A stretch of DNA of 64,000 nt from positions 40,942,683-41,006,682 of the forward strand of contig JASXTE010000002.1 in NCBI GenBank assembly GCA_030280995.1, in the 5' to 3' direction. A program made the position numbers and the translations under genes. Numbering within the stretch: the first letter of the stretch is position 1; each line of letters begins with the position of its first letter. The DNA is from Hemileia vastatrix. Lineage: Eukaryota; Basidiomycota; Pucciniomycetes; Pucciniales; Zaghouaniaceae. Of this stretch, positions 45,541-57,000 are shown one piece after another. Below the pieces are notes generated by a model that saw only the letters and a list, made by a program, of their open reading frames with translations, was not told the DNA's origin and did no database searches.

Positions 45541-46745
45541 TTAACAAATATTATTTTTGACTAACTACTTATTACCTTTTGATATTTTGAGAAAATGATA
45601 TATGGATCTGTTTGAGGGGCTATATTATAGGGAAAATTGGGTTATATAATAGATGATACATTTCAAAGTTGGTGGGACCAAAAAATAAGGAGAATGTCTC
45701 ACCTTATATATGCCTTTGAATGGCTGATCAGCAAGAAAAGATATTTTTCTTGAGGCATTATTCACTCACCCAAATAATTAGGAGGTGTCTCCTAAACTAG
45801 CAATGTGAAAATAATAATAATAAAATTCAAATTTAGCAAGAAAAACAATTAATTGAACAATAATAAAAAAAGTGAAATAAAAAAAATTAATTAAGATCTG
45901 AAAAAAAACACTATTTTTAAATCCAAAAAAATGCAAAAGGGGTGATAAAAACAAAGAAATAAACTATAAGGAGCAGGAAATAAAAATTCAAAGCAAGCCA
46001 AAAAAAACAGTGGGAGGAAGGATTTGAAAATCCTTCTCCTTCAATATGAAAATCAGAAAAAAATAAAAAATAGGCAAGCAAAAAAAATAGGAGGAGGAAG
46101 GATTTGGATACCCTACTCCTATAATATGAAAATCTAAAAAAATAAAAAATAGGTGAGCAAAAAAAATAGGGGGAGAAAGGATTATTTTTCATCTTTCTTA
46201 TTTTTTTTCTTGTTTTTTTTATTTTTTATTTTTTTAATTTTCATATTGGAGGAGTAGGATTTTCAAATCCTTCCTCCCCCTTTTTTTTTGGCCTGCTTTG
46301 AATTTTTTTTTTCATGCTCCTTATCTTTTCTTTCTTTTTTTTATTGCTCCTTTCTCATTTTTTTGGATTCAAAAATAATGTTTTTTTCAGATCTTAATTA
46401 ATTTTTTTATTATTAAATTAATTTTTTTTTCACTAAATTTTAATTTTTAATTATTATTTTCACATTTCTAGTTTAGGAGACACCTCCTAAATATTTGGGT
46501 GAGGGAATAATGCCTCAAGAGCAATATCTTTTCTTGCTGATCAGTCATTCCAAGGCATATATAAGGTGAGACATTCTCCTGACTTTTTGGTCCCACCAAC
46601 TTTGAAATGTATCATCTATTATATAACCCAATTTTCCCTATACTATAGCCCCTCAAACAGATCCATATATCATTTTCTCAAAATATCAAAAGGTAATAAG
46701 TAGTTAGTTAATTATAATTTTTTTTAATTATATATTATTATATTT
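45540..46745. mobile_element. Fold-back element with ~550-bp arms
   Basis: The left arm reads inward from CTAACTACTTATTACCTTTT through GGATCTGTTTGAGGGG, AGTTGGTGGGACC and TAGGAGGTGTCTCC. The same sequence returns in reverse complement from about 46195 to 46745 with roughly 95% identity by eye. The middle holds about three copies of a ~60-bp unit with GGAGGAAGGATTTG. No gene: the 91-codon minus frame at 45917-46192 lies across the low-complexity centre. It sits in the intergenic part of the Harbinger element. I cannot tell whether it is an inserted fold-back transposon or an internal duplication. Confidence 0.8.
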
Positions 46746-47025
46746 ACAATAATTAATGTATTTTAAATTAATAAGGTAAATAAATCAAGGTATAATGGTT
46801 GATTTTTTCAGGAAACCGATCTTTTTTTTGCTTTATAATTGTAAGTGAAAAATATTTTTTGAGGCATTAAAATGATTAACTTACTTTTTAATTTCTTTCT
46901 TTATTTCCCCAGTTGTAGGCCTTTAGATCTTCATGCAATTTAAAATGGATTGTTGAATCATTTAAAAGCTGATTTTGCTGAATATTACTTGTCAAACTGT
47001 TAATTAGCTGTGGGTCCCGGTGGTT

Positions 47026-48042
47026 TTAAATTCCTTCACTGGACAGCTGGGTTTTAATCAGGTAAGGGTCAGAAGGTGACATGTCTTCAATGGCCATATT
47101 ATGAAGAATAACACAGCAAATCATCAAGTTGTTGACATCCTCTATATGCCACAAATGACAAGGCTTTTTGATAATCCCCCAACAAGCTTGAAGAACACCA
47201 AACGCATGTTCAATATTCTTTCTAGATGCTTCTTGTTTTTTGCATAATACTGACTAGCTTTGTCCTGAGGGTGATTAATTGTTTTTACAAGGGTTGAACA
47301 AGGTGGATAGATACCATCAGCTAGATAATATGGTCTAGTATATTTTTGTTTGTTAATTTTAAAATGCACCTCATCTTGAGTTCCTGTGATCAATTTGTCA
47401 AATAAGTGACTTTGATGAAATATGTTATTATCATTTAGAGCTCCAGGAATACCAAAAAAGCAGTTCCAAAAACACAGGTTTTGTGATGCAACTTCTTCTA
47501 AAATTATTGTAGGGGTGCATTTATTTTCCTGGAACTGAACTTCCCATGCGCCAGGACAATTTTTCCACTCCCACTGCATGCCGTCTATTGCCCCAAGGCA
47601 CCCAGGAAAAACACAATCCTCATAATCCTTAGGAATTGATTTCTTCTCATTGATGTTGGGTTCACATAAGTATTCTGGCTTATAAAATGTGATGATGTCC
47701 TTGATGATGTGTTTTAGACATTCTAGGGTGGTACTCTCTCCAATTTGGACATATTCATCTGCTCCATCTGCAGTGATTCCATAGGCAAGTTGACACAGAA
47801 CAGAAGTGATTTTTTGCTCAGGCAACAAACCAACTTGGTCACAACAATCCTTTCATAAATTAAATTGAGTCAAAGTGTGGATACAAGACTTTTTTTTTTT
47901 GACTTAAAGTCCTCTGTGTCCAATACACATTATGTAGCTGTAGATCATTAGAAATTTTAAGAAATATAGTTTTAACAATGCAAAAACAATGGTAAAACAT
48001 GGTTGATTTGTAGGTACTATTGGTATTAAAGTAGTCTTTCAT
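47026..48042 (-). pseudogene. PIF/Harbinger DDE transposase (HARBI1-like), decayed
   Basis: Catalyses cut-and-paste transposition at TWA sites together with ORF1. N-terminal part (47860-48042): DYFNTNSTYKSTMFYHCF, as in the DYF-x-NPTY start of these enzymes. After a shift comes LPEQKITSVLCQLAYGITAD and DEYVQIGESTTLECLKH. The catalytic triad is present: Asp in CLGAIDGMQWEWKNCP (about 47575), Asp in YYLADGIYPPCSTLVKT (about 47310), and Glu in NIEHAFGVLQACWGIIKKP (about 47190), reached only after a frameshift near 47215. It ends VILHNMAIEDMSPSDPYLI with TAA at 47026-47028. There are at least two frameshifts and stops. An upstream acidic stretch (ELQFIEEEEIIFRELLES, about 48100-48170) may belong to the same protein. 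Confidence 0.88.
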
Positions 48043-48343
48043 AAGCTGGTGATGTCCATCAATGCAATTGCAATTAATAAATGTTTTTTGTGGGCTTTAT
48101 TACTTGAATTCATTGACTCTAAAAGTTCTCTAAATATTATTTCTTCTTCTTCAATAAATTGTAGTTCATCTATAATGTGCATGAATCATTGTGCCATCTT
48201 ATTGGGGATGTGTGTGTATGAGTTGAAGTGTGAAATGGATGTGCTTGTAGTTACTGAATGTGTTACACGATTGATGAATATTTTTAACGCATGTTTAATT
48301 AAAGAATTTACATACGGCTGATGAATATTTCAATTAAGTAACA

Positions 48344-48403
48344 AGTGGTGCCAGTAAAATGCATATAGCTACTGAATATTTGCTGAAATGGCTGGGGATG
48401 CTC
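48344..48403. repeat. Harbinger right terminal inverted repeat
   Basis: Ends GGCTGGGGATGCTC, immediately followed by TTA. It is the complement of the left end at 10429. The inner part holds ATGCATATAGC, mirroring the left arm. Confidence 0.7.
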
Positions 48404-48406
48404 TTA

Positions 48407-48980
48407 TGCAACTATCTACTGAAATGTTACCCCAACGGAGGCAGATTCTCTAACCTAATAATTGCCACTACTCTATAAAATATGGATGGCGATCTGATTA
48501 TTTTCCTTATCCATCTATCATATTATCTTATTGAACTAATCATCCGGTACATTTTACCCTATTCTTTTTGTCCCAAATCTTTCTACCAGTATTTTTGTCC
48601 ATTGTACCTCATCCCTTGTCCACTGTCCCCTATCTTTCGTCCATCTTTATAGCCTCAGTGTTAATTATTTTGTCCATTTTTTTTTTTTTAAATTCATACA
48701 ATCTCACCCAGCATGGGGCATGAAGGACCGCTACTCAATAAACACTACTTAAGATAACTAACCGAGTTTATCCAACTGTACTCAGCTTTACACTTATTAT
48801 TAAAATTTATGCTTTGATTTGACCAAAAACTACAACCATGGGTAACCCAATCTTGTGTAGATTTTTGAAAATCCACACCTTTTTGCATGCTGTGTCAAAT
48901 CAACTGTTGCAACGGGCATGGGGATGTGTTGCTAACTCAAATTAGCTAGCGTGTTGAAGCTCACTAGCTTGACGAGTAAT
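48407..48980. other. Spacer between Harbinger and Copia-1
   Basis: No gene. It holds a 31-bp motif at 48697-48727 shared with 26121-26151 and a short hairpin GTGTAGATTTT/AAAATCCACAC near 48853-48877. Confidence 0.5.
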
Positions 48981-48985
48981 CATAC

Positions 48986-49172
48986 TATGGTAGCAGTGTC
49001 AGCGCTTTGTCCGGAGTGAACCAAGGAAATGCATTACTTAACTATGGTAGCAGTGTCAGCGCTTCGTCCGGAGCAAACCGGAGTTAGACACCTTGGCTGC
49101 ACCATAGGTTTTATACTAAAAATTATGTACATAATACCTAATCACTAAGTATACCTTAATCTAGTCATAACA
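48986..49172 (-). repeat. Copia-1 3' LTR
   Basis: 187 bp. Plus-strand start TATGGTAGCAGTGTCAGCGC, with the same block repeated 57 bp later, ending CATAACA. Differs from the 5' LTR at a handful of bases. Confidence 0.92.
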
Positions 49173-49183
49173 CCCCCCCTCTT
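49173..49183 (-). promoter_or_regulatory. Copia-1 polypurine tract
   Basis: AAGAGGGGGGG on the minus strand directly before the 3' LTR. Confidence 0.75.
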
Positions 49184-49301
49184 AGTGATTTCTCCATAAC
49201 CGTGTAAAAATAACAAAATAGTAAATAAAATAAAATAAAATAAAATAAAATAAAATAAAGATAAAAATATAAATAACATGTAAAAACTAATAAAGAAAAA
49301 A

Positions 49302-51291
49302 TCAATAAACCCCAAGCAAAAACCTTTTTTCTCTCCATACATTTGGTCCCAAATTCTTTGTTAATAGATCAGCTACTTGATCATTGGACAATACCCACTC
49401 TATTTTTATTTCTTTTCTATGCACTTGTTCATTTACAAAATAGAAATCCCGGTCTACGTTGCAACAACGTTTATCTGATGGATTGTCGGTAGCTGCAACT
49501 ATTGCACCTTTGTTGTCACAATATAGTTTAGTAGGACCGTGGCAGAGGTCTACTTCACGCAACAGATTACGCATCCATAGAGCTTGCCTTGTGCCATTTG
49601 ACATAGACATAAGCTCTGAGCGAAGTTATGCGGTTGCAACCCTTGACTGTCGTTTAGACTGCCATAAAATAAGACAATTTTTAATCATTAGGATGTGGCC
49701 ACCAGTAGCTCTGGCAAATTCACCACCCCACGTTGCGTCACAGTATACTTTTGTAGAGGGAAAAACATCAACCGAGGGGAATAAATGGAATTTCAAATCT
49801 TTGGTATGTTGTAGATATCAAAGGAGATGATTCAGCGCATCCCATTTAACTTTACCTGGTCTTGATGCAAAACGTGCCAGGAAGTTGACTGGGTATGCTA
49901 AATCAGGCCTTGATCCTGCTACAAGATAAGATAGTGAGCCAATGATAGATAAAAATTTAATTGGTTCACGAATTTGATACTTTTCATCCTTTAGTGAGGT
50001 GATAGACAGATTGGTTGGCAATGGTGAGTGGGAAGTGAGGCCTGTTGCATTATGTTCGGTCAAAATATTGTTAACTAATGCTGGTTGATGGATAGTGAAA
50101 CCTTTTTTGCATCGTGATACAGCTAAACCAAAAATTGAAGAGATGTTGTTATTCCATTTAACCTTTAAGTAATTGTTCATATCAGATTGCAGTTCATCTA
50201 ATACAGACTCAGTGCTTCCAACAAAAACACCATCATTGACGTGTATCCACAGCATCCCTTTATGCCCATTCTTACTCAAGATGTAAACACTAGCATCTTG
50301 ATTGCTTGATTTGTAACCTAGCTTTGAGAGAATGTTTCTAAGGTGCTTCCACCAACATCTGGAAGCTTTCTTAGTACCATATAAAGCTTTATTTAGTTTA
50401 AAAACATGATGTGGGTTGGAAGTTTCAAAACCCTCAGGCTGCTTCACATAAATTTCTTAATCAAGGTTGCTATGTAAATATGCAGCAGTCACATCAAACT
50501 TTCTTATGGGCTAGTCATACGTTGCTGCTAGGGTGAGAATCATACGTAGGGTGGCAAATGTAGCCGTTGGCGCAAATGTGTCAGAAAAATCTATACCTTC
50601 CATCTGCTTGAAACCTTGGGCCACATATCGAGCTTTATGTTTTATGATTTTACCAAACTCGTCTCTTTTAAGGGAAAAAACCCATCTAGAACCAGTAACT
50701 GTTTTTCTGGGCGGGAGAGGAACAATGTCCTATACTTTCATATCTGACATGTTCTTCAGCTCCTGTTCACATGCAAGTCTCCAATTATTGCTATCTGATC
50801 TTGACAGAGCCTGTTTGTAGGTTCAAGGAAGACAATCAGAGAGTTCAATAGCATTCTGATTGATGTATTCTACCATGGAGTCTTGCATAGCAATTGTTTC
50901 CTCTGCTGTGAAGTCACCGAAATGTAATCTGTTAAGAACAAAAGAGATGTCACCTTTTGAAACAGGTTTGGAATCATAGACAGATGTTAGAGTTTTATCA
51001 TTCAGGTCGGATCCCTCAGGAATGAATTTCACCATTGCTGATTGAACAAAACAATTTGTCTCCGGGTGCCAAAACATCCAGCCTTTTCCACCATTCAAAA
51101 AACAAACAACTCTACACCTCATAGCACGTGGTTCCATTTTGGTGCATTTTTCTGTTGGGATATGCACGTATGCCCATTGACCAAAAATATTTATGGGGGA
51201 TAGATCTGCTTTTTTGTTAAAAATAAGTTGGTATGGTGTGCTATTTCGAACCCGTACATTTGGGATCCTGTTGTGGATATAAGACGCCCAG
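49302..51291 (-). pseudogene. Copia-1 pol, 3' part: integrase end, RT, RNase H
   Basis: Begins exactly at the Gypsy-D duplication, completing the integrase frame (STPYQLIFNKKADLSPINIF, GQWAYVHIP, KMEPRAMRCRVV). RT (RVT_2 type) spans about 49820-50800 with TGSRWVFSLKRDEFG, KHKARYVAQGFKQ, FDVTAAYLHSNL, KLNKALYGTKKASRCWW and WIHVNDGVFVGS, where the catalytic YVDD box reads HVND. RNase H at 49302-49610 has LYCDNKGAIVAATD and IEWVLSNDQVADLLTKNL. Internal stops include TGA, TAG and TAA, several at Trp or Arg positions. The element is inactive. Confidence 0.88.
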
Positions 51292-52062
51292 TGTCACCGG
51301 ACAACCTACACACAAGGTCGAGGATGTTCCTGAAAGTGAGATGAGGGATTTAGAAACTTCTTCGAAGCACAGAGGAATGATTCGAGGAAATTATTCGAAG
51401 GTCACTCGAAGTAAATGCTACAGGTTCAAGGTTTGTTCGAGAAGAATTATAGACTAGTTTCAATGGTAATAGTAATTCTTAAAATCTCACGAAGGGTTGG
51501 AAACTCAATAATCAAAGATTTAGGATTTAGAAATGAATATTGAGAAACAAAAGAAAGATACAATAACAATGATTTTAGCTTTAAAGATTTACCACTATTA
51601 ATGTAAATACGATTTTATAATTTAATTCTAAGGAATATCGAACCAAATACCCAACCCCTTTTATATCCTTTGTTCCTCCTTGCATTGACCTCCCTTCCAT
51701 TGCACCATTCCCATTCCATTGACCATTACTAACATACACTTAAACCCTCTTCGCTAAATATCCATCCATGCTCAATTTACCACTTTTTAATTAATTAACA
51801 AAACTTTAATGAAAACTACTACTGTACTATTTTGTTAATCCTAGCGCTGTGCATCGCTTATTGAAAAGGACTAAGGTACCCTATTGGGAGATTGACTAAT
51901 TTATATTTAGAGTTCAGGCTAGCACAGTTAAATAGTAAGTACAAAAAGGAAAATCGCAGTTGCTATGGAGAATTGCTTTCTGCGCTTCGAGTATAGATTT
52001 AGGACTCGATATTATTGATTTAATGAGCTGATTTTGCCTCAAGTGTCACGTGGCGCGTGACA
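51292..52062 (-). repeat. Gypsy-D 3' LTR
   Basis: 771 bp, plus-strand TGTCACCGGACAACC ... GTGGCGCGTGACA. Differences from 58960-59731 include several C/T or G/A changes at CG dinucleotides (for example GATTCGAGG versus GATTTGAGG). Confidence 0.95.
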
Positions 52063-52072
52063 GATTCCCGGG

Positions 52073-52079
52073 TATAAAA
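52073..52079 (+). promoter_or_regulatory. TATA box of the Gypsy-D antisense gene
   Basis: CCCGGGTATAAAAATTG, 11 bp outside the 3' LTR edge and 94 bp before the antisense ATG at 52173. The same element is kept in Gypsy-A at 44231-44237, although the surrounding sequence has diverged. Confidence 0.65.
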
Positions 52080-52172
52080 ATTGTGAACTCCATTGAGCTT
52101 GAGCCATCTTCCCACACTAGTTTCCCTTCTTCTAATAATTTTTTCCTCACTTCTTAATTACTCTTTTTTATA

Positions 52173-53123
52173 ATGAACTGCCCCACTCCCACACCTACGC
52201 CTCCACACCCTAAAGCGGATGGGGGAATGATCACGTGACAGTTTTCACAAACTTGCACAGCTTGTGAAAGAATGGAGTATTTCTGTGTCGAAAGTACGGC
52301 TACTTGAGGCCCTTGCCAGAAATGCGAGTTTTGCAGTTGGCGACAAGTGGCGTGCGATGCGTTGACAAAGAACGCAGAAATTGAAAAGTGATTTACCAAG
52401 ACTAAGTTTTGGGTAATTCCTAAAAACAAAGAGGTGGTCAAAGACATTTGGGATGTCTCGATTGAAGATGAACAATCAGTGGGGGAAAATGATAAGGAAT
52501 TAAACAATGAGATCTCAACCTGGGTAACCCAGGCCACGAGTTCGAAGCGAGGTGTCGAGGAAGAGGTTGACAAGTTGGTGGAGGAAGATGAAGATGAAGT
52601 CCCTGTTCCAGGGCGGGCACCCAAGAAACGACGGGTGGTCATCGAGGACAACAAGGAAGAGAGAGAGGTAGAGGTCAAAGTGGCGCCAAGGTTATTTTTA
52701 GAGCCTGACCCCATCTTCGAGGTAAGTTTTAATTGTTTATTTTAAGGATGAAGTTACTGATGAGTTTTGTTTTAGACATCAAATAACCTTGAAGAGCCAA
52801 TTGGGGAGCCTGCGCCGATTATACCAACTGAGGCAAACCCTCCGGCCACGGAAGTAGTTGAAGAGCCTGAAGACACCCTGGACCAGGTGTGGTCGAAGAA
52901 ACCTCGTCAAGGTCGAAGAGTAAGGTTCGCCGAAGAATTATGTGGGGAGGTCGACACAATTATTGACGCTGCTTCCTTTGACGTGGCAGAGGAGCTCTTG
53001 GAGATGGGAGAGGTGGTTCCGGTAGGAGAGGAGGAGGTATTTGAGAAATGCAGGAAGGAGATAAGGGTAGTTTTAGAGATAATGAAAAGATTGGTTCAAG
53101 AGAAATTAAAAGAAAAGATTTGA
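52173..53123 (+). pseudogene. Antisense accessory gene of Gypsy-D (two exons)
   Basis: Runs opposite to gag-pol between the pol end and the 3' LTR. Exon 1 52173-52721 (183 codons), intron 52722-52775, exon 2 52776-53123 (115 codons and TGA), about 298 residues. The N-terminus is Thr/Pro-rich (PTPTPPHPK). Seven Cys at residues 28, 31, 38, 48, 51, 54 and 61 form C-x2-C-x6-C-x9-C-x2-C-x2-C-x6-C, close to a fungal Zn2Cys6 cluster. Then VVKDIWDVS, an acidic region (about residues 95-145), a basic NLS-like PKKRR (52622-52633) and a conserved exon-2 motif DQVWSKKPRQGRRVRFAEEL. Exon 1 has three in-frame TGA codons (52236, 52305 and 52389), each a likely CGA decay; otherwise the frame is intact. Gypsy-A has a homologous gene with the same intron. 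A DNA-binding or regulatory role is inference. Confidence 0.75.
52722..52775 (+). other. Intron in Gypsy-D antisense gene
   Basis: 54 nt, GTAAGTTTTAATT ... GTTTTGTTTTAG, phase 0. Branch-like TTACTGATG lies about 20 nt before the acceptor. Removing it joins exon 1 and exon 2 in frame. The position is conserved in Gypsy-A. Confidence 0.75.
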
Positions 53124-54054
53124 AATGAAAAGGAGATGTAAAGAAGTAGAAAAAAAATTTGTATTTTAGTTTTATTTTATTTTATTTTATTTTATTTTAT
53201 TTTATTATTGTAGGTGAATGTTATTAATTTTATAAGATTTGGGAGAGAGAGAAAAAGAAAAAAGAAGTTTAAAATAAAAAATTTTAGAATTTGAAAGAAG
53301 AAATTTAAAGAAAGAAAAAAGGTTGTTTAATTGAAGGAAGTTTTAATGTTTTTAAAAGGAAATTTTTATGTAAGAAAAGAGAGAGAAAAAAAACGGTTTT
53401 GTGATTGAGATGAGTTTGTTAAATTGAGGATTTAATGAAAGAAATTTTTTTTTTTTTTTAAAGAAATTTTAGTTGAAAAGAGAGGAAGAAGAAAGAAAAG
53501 AAAAAAACAGAATTTAGAATTTAAGAGAATTTGAAAAGAAGAATTATTTGTTTCGAAGAGTTATTATAGGGAGATTTAGAGGTTGAAGTTACGTTTGAGG
53601 AAATGGTCGTGTCGTACAAGATTTGATGATTCGAAGGAAAGAAAGTTTTTTAAAAAGAGAATAAATTTTTGGAAGAGAAATTTTTGAAGAGAATTTTAAA
53701 TTTAAGAAAAGAATGTATTTAAAGAATTGAAAAAGAAAAGAAAGAAAATATTTAGAGAGATTTAAGAGTTTTTTATTTTATTTTATTATTTATGTTTATT
53801 CTATTTATTTTATTTTATTTTATTTTATTTTATTTTATTTTATTTTATTATTTTTATTTATTTATTTTATTTTATTTTATTTTAATTTTAATTTTGATTT
53901 TATTTTTAGTTGGTTTTGGAGGAAATTTTATAGAAGGAGAAGAAAGAAAAAAGAAGAGAGAAAAAAGAAAACAAGGCTAAGAAATTTAAGAGGTGTTTTT
54001 AGATTTTAAAGAAAGAAAGAAAAAGAAAAGAAAATTTTAAAATAAAGAAATTTT
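53124..54054. repeat. Low-complexity spacer with TTTTA repeats
   Basis: Between the convergent ends of the antisense gene and pol. It contains (TTTTA)n at about 53168-53206 and 53800-53890 and long AAAGAAAG tracts. Confidence 0.8.
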
Positions 54055-57000
54055 TTAAGGTTTTGGTTTTAAAGGATATTTCAAATGAAAAGATTTTAGG
54101 AGTTCAGGAGCGTTAGAAACATTGATGGCTGGTTCCCAGGATGTTTTGTCTGAGTCATTGAGGAAGCCTTCCCATTCCACGAGGTATTGAAGTTTCCCCT
54201 TGCATATTCTTGAATCAAGGATACGACTTACTTCCCACTCTAGATGATCTTCTACTTCAACCGGTTCCGGAGGGGGTTGGTTCTTGCCCGGGTATATTTC
54301 TCGAGCCAGTTCCAGGAGAGATACATGGAAAACAGGGTGAATCGCCTGCCATTTAGGAGGTAACTTGAGTCGAAATGCAGTTTTAGAGACTTCAGAGTCG
54401 ATTTCGAATGGTCCCAAGCGCTTTTCAGCCAGTTTCTTTGATGGTCTTGTTTTTCGAATGTTTCGTGCGTCGAGCCATACTTTGTCGCCTGGTTTAAAGT
54501 AAGGAGCAGATTGTCAATGTTTGTCGGCCTGTTCCTTGTATCTTCGAATCGCTGATTCCAAATTTGTTTTAAGTTCTTCTTGGAGCCGTGATATAGTTCG
54601 AAGATAATGTTCCGCAGGATGATTAGTTCCTACATGGATTGAGTTGAATCGAGGATGTAGTCCATAAATGGTTTCGAAGGGAGATTGTTGTGTCGAAGAA
54701 TGAGTCGAGTTATTATAAGCAAATTTGGCCAATGGTAACCATGTGGTCCAATCGTCTTGTTGGTAACTGACATACATTCGAAGATATTGTTCGAGGATTT
54801 GGTTAACTCTTTCTGTTTGACCATCAGTTTCAGGGTGATAGGCCGTGGAGAGATTCCTCATGATATTGAGTTGTCGACACAGTTGGGTTCAGAATGTGGA
54901 TACAAACAATGAGCCTCTATCTGAAATAATATCATTCGGTAAGCCGTGTTTAGAAAATACATATTCTAGAAACAATTTTGACAAATCTTCTGCTGTAGCA
55001 GTAGTAGTGGTTTTAATAAAAATAGACATTTTTGAAAATCTATCTACTATTACTAATATAGCATCAAAATCATTAGAAATAGGAAGTTGAGAAATGAAAT
55101 CCATCGATAAAGATTCCCAAGGTTTAGAGGGAATAGGAAGTGGTTGAAGCAACCCAAGCTTCCGGTGACAGGGAGCCTTATTCCTATTACATTTGTAACA
55201 AGCTTTTATATAGGCCTTGATTTCCCTTGTCATACCTGGCCAGAAGAAATCTCTTGCTATTAACTGGTAGGTTTTATCAACCCCAAAATGACCAGCTAAT
55301 GGAGAATCATGTCGACTGTTGAAAATCCATAATTTTATCTCATTGTTGTTGGGTATGACTACTCTACCTTCAAAGACTAATAGACCTGATTCAATACTAA
55401 ATCTTTTGGCCCCTTGCTTCGAGAGTATTTTGTCTTTTCACCCTAAACAATATTCGTCCTTTGACTGAGCTTCGAGGATGTTGGATAGTGGATTTCGAAA
55501 AGATTGAATTGTCATCGAATTAAGTTGATGAGTCGTTAACATTGATTTGTTGAAGATTGATTGCACATTTTCTGGGTTCTTGTCAGCAAATGTGTCCCCC
55601 CGCTGTGGGTAAACGTCGTCCCGACGTGACAAGATATCTGGGACAATGCAGTTTTTTCCTGGGCGATAGGAAATAGAGAAAGAAAATTCAGACAAAAATT
55701 CAGCCCACCTGGCTTGACGCCTGGTTAACACTTTAGAAGACATGAAGTATTTCAAAGCATTATGATCTGTTAAGATTTGAAAAGGACTATCTAGGCTGAG
55801 AAGAAAAGAACGCCATTTTTTAAGACAATGGATAATAGCTAAAAGCTCTTTGTCATGAATTTCATAATTTAATTTTGCGGCTATGAGTTTGCGTGACTCA
55901 AAAGCAACAGGATGAAACAAATTTGTTTCAGGATTTAATTGGGAGATGACCCCTGCAATAGCATAATCGCTCGCATCCCTCTCAACTATTGTCGAGGCAG
56001 AAGGATCAAAATGTCGAAGAATTGGGGCTGTGGTGAACACCGTTTTTAGTGCTTCGAATTCCTTTCGTGCTGTAGAAGTGAAAACAAAAGGAATGTCTTT
56101 TCTAAGAAGAGAAGTAAGATTGGAAATAGTTTTAGAGTAATCTTTAATAAATCTTCTATAGAAGTTTGCAAAACCCAAAAATCCTTGGAGTGATTTAATG
56201 TTTTTGGGCTCAGGCCATTCCAGGATTTTCTGGACTTTTTTGTCATCCATGACTAAACCGTCAGTGGACAACGTAAAACCCAAAAAATCAATTGATTTGA
56301 GGTGGAATTCGCATTTATTATGCTTGGCGTAGAGACCATGATCTCGAAGACGATTTAGGACCTGTCGAACATGATGAATATGTTCATCTAGTGTTTTCGA
56401 GAATATTAAAATATCATCTAAATAGATGACTACAAATTGTTCAACAACATCTTGAAAGATATCATTAACAAAAGTTTGAAAATTTGAAGGTGCGTTACAT
56501 AATCCAAAAGGCATAACTAAATATTCAAAACTACCAAATCTAGTGCGCATTGCAGTCAGTGGTTCATGACCTTCCGCAATGCGAATCAGATTGTAAGCGC
56601 CTCTAAGATCAATTTTAGAAAAGAAATTAGCACCATTGAAAAGGGTAAGAAGTAATGACATAGGAGGAACAGGATATGCATTTTTCTTCGTGACTGTGTT
56701 GAGCTTTCTATAGTCAACACACAACCTAAGACTACCGTCCTTCTTTTTTACAAAGAGGACAGGGGAGCCGGTTGGAGATTTACTGGCTCTGATGAGACCT
56801 TTGGCTACATTCTCTGCAATGTAGTCTCGAAGAACTTGAGATTCGTCCTTCGATAAAGAATAGACAGGACCTGCCGGAGGTACTGGGCCTATTAACTCTA
56901 TTTGATGGTTGTAGGGTCGATGAGGTGTTAACTTATCGGCCTTGCGGATTGAGAAAACATCGAGGAAATCGTGGTAGATCTCCGGTAGAGTTGATTTAAT

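Larger units (their letters stand above)
10429..48403. mobile_element. PIF/Harbinger transposon split by nested insertions
   Basis: The outermost element of the nest. The left terminal repeat starts GAGAATCCCCAGC and the right end is the complement of GAGCATCCCCAGCCATTTC. Both are flanked by TTA (10426-10428 and 48404-48406), the usual PIF/Harbinger target duplication. The two expected genes are present: a NAM/Myb-like ORF1 on + (10803-11680) and a DDE transposase on - (47026-48042), convergent. Gypsy-A (11827-45303) was inserted between them. Without it the element is about 4.5 kb. Both genes are decayed, so it is no longer autonomous. The TIR match is imperfect (good over the first ~13 bp, then patchy), but TIR, TSD and gene content agree. 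Confidence 0.82.

Noticed and set aside
49459..49830. 123-codon + strand ORF opposite Copia-1 RNase H
   Set aside because: Antisense shadow; no conserved motif, and the minus frame is clearly RNase H.
52154..52714. 186-codon Ser-rich minus ORF in the antisense gene region
   Set aside because: Ser/Thr/Leu-rich shadow of the acidic + strand exon. The + frame is the one conserved in Gypsy-A and joined by an intron.
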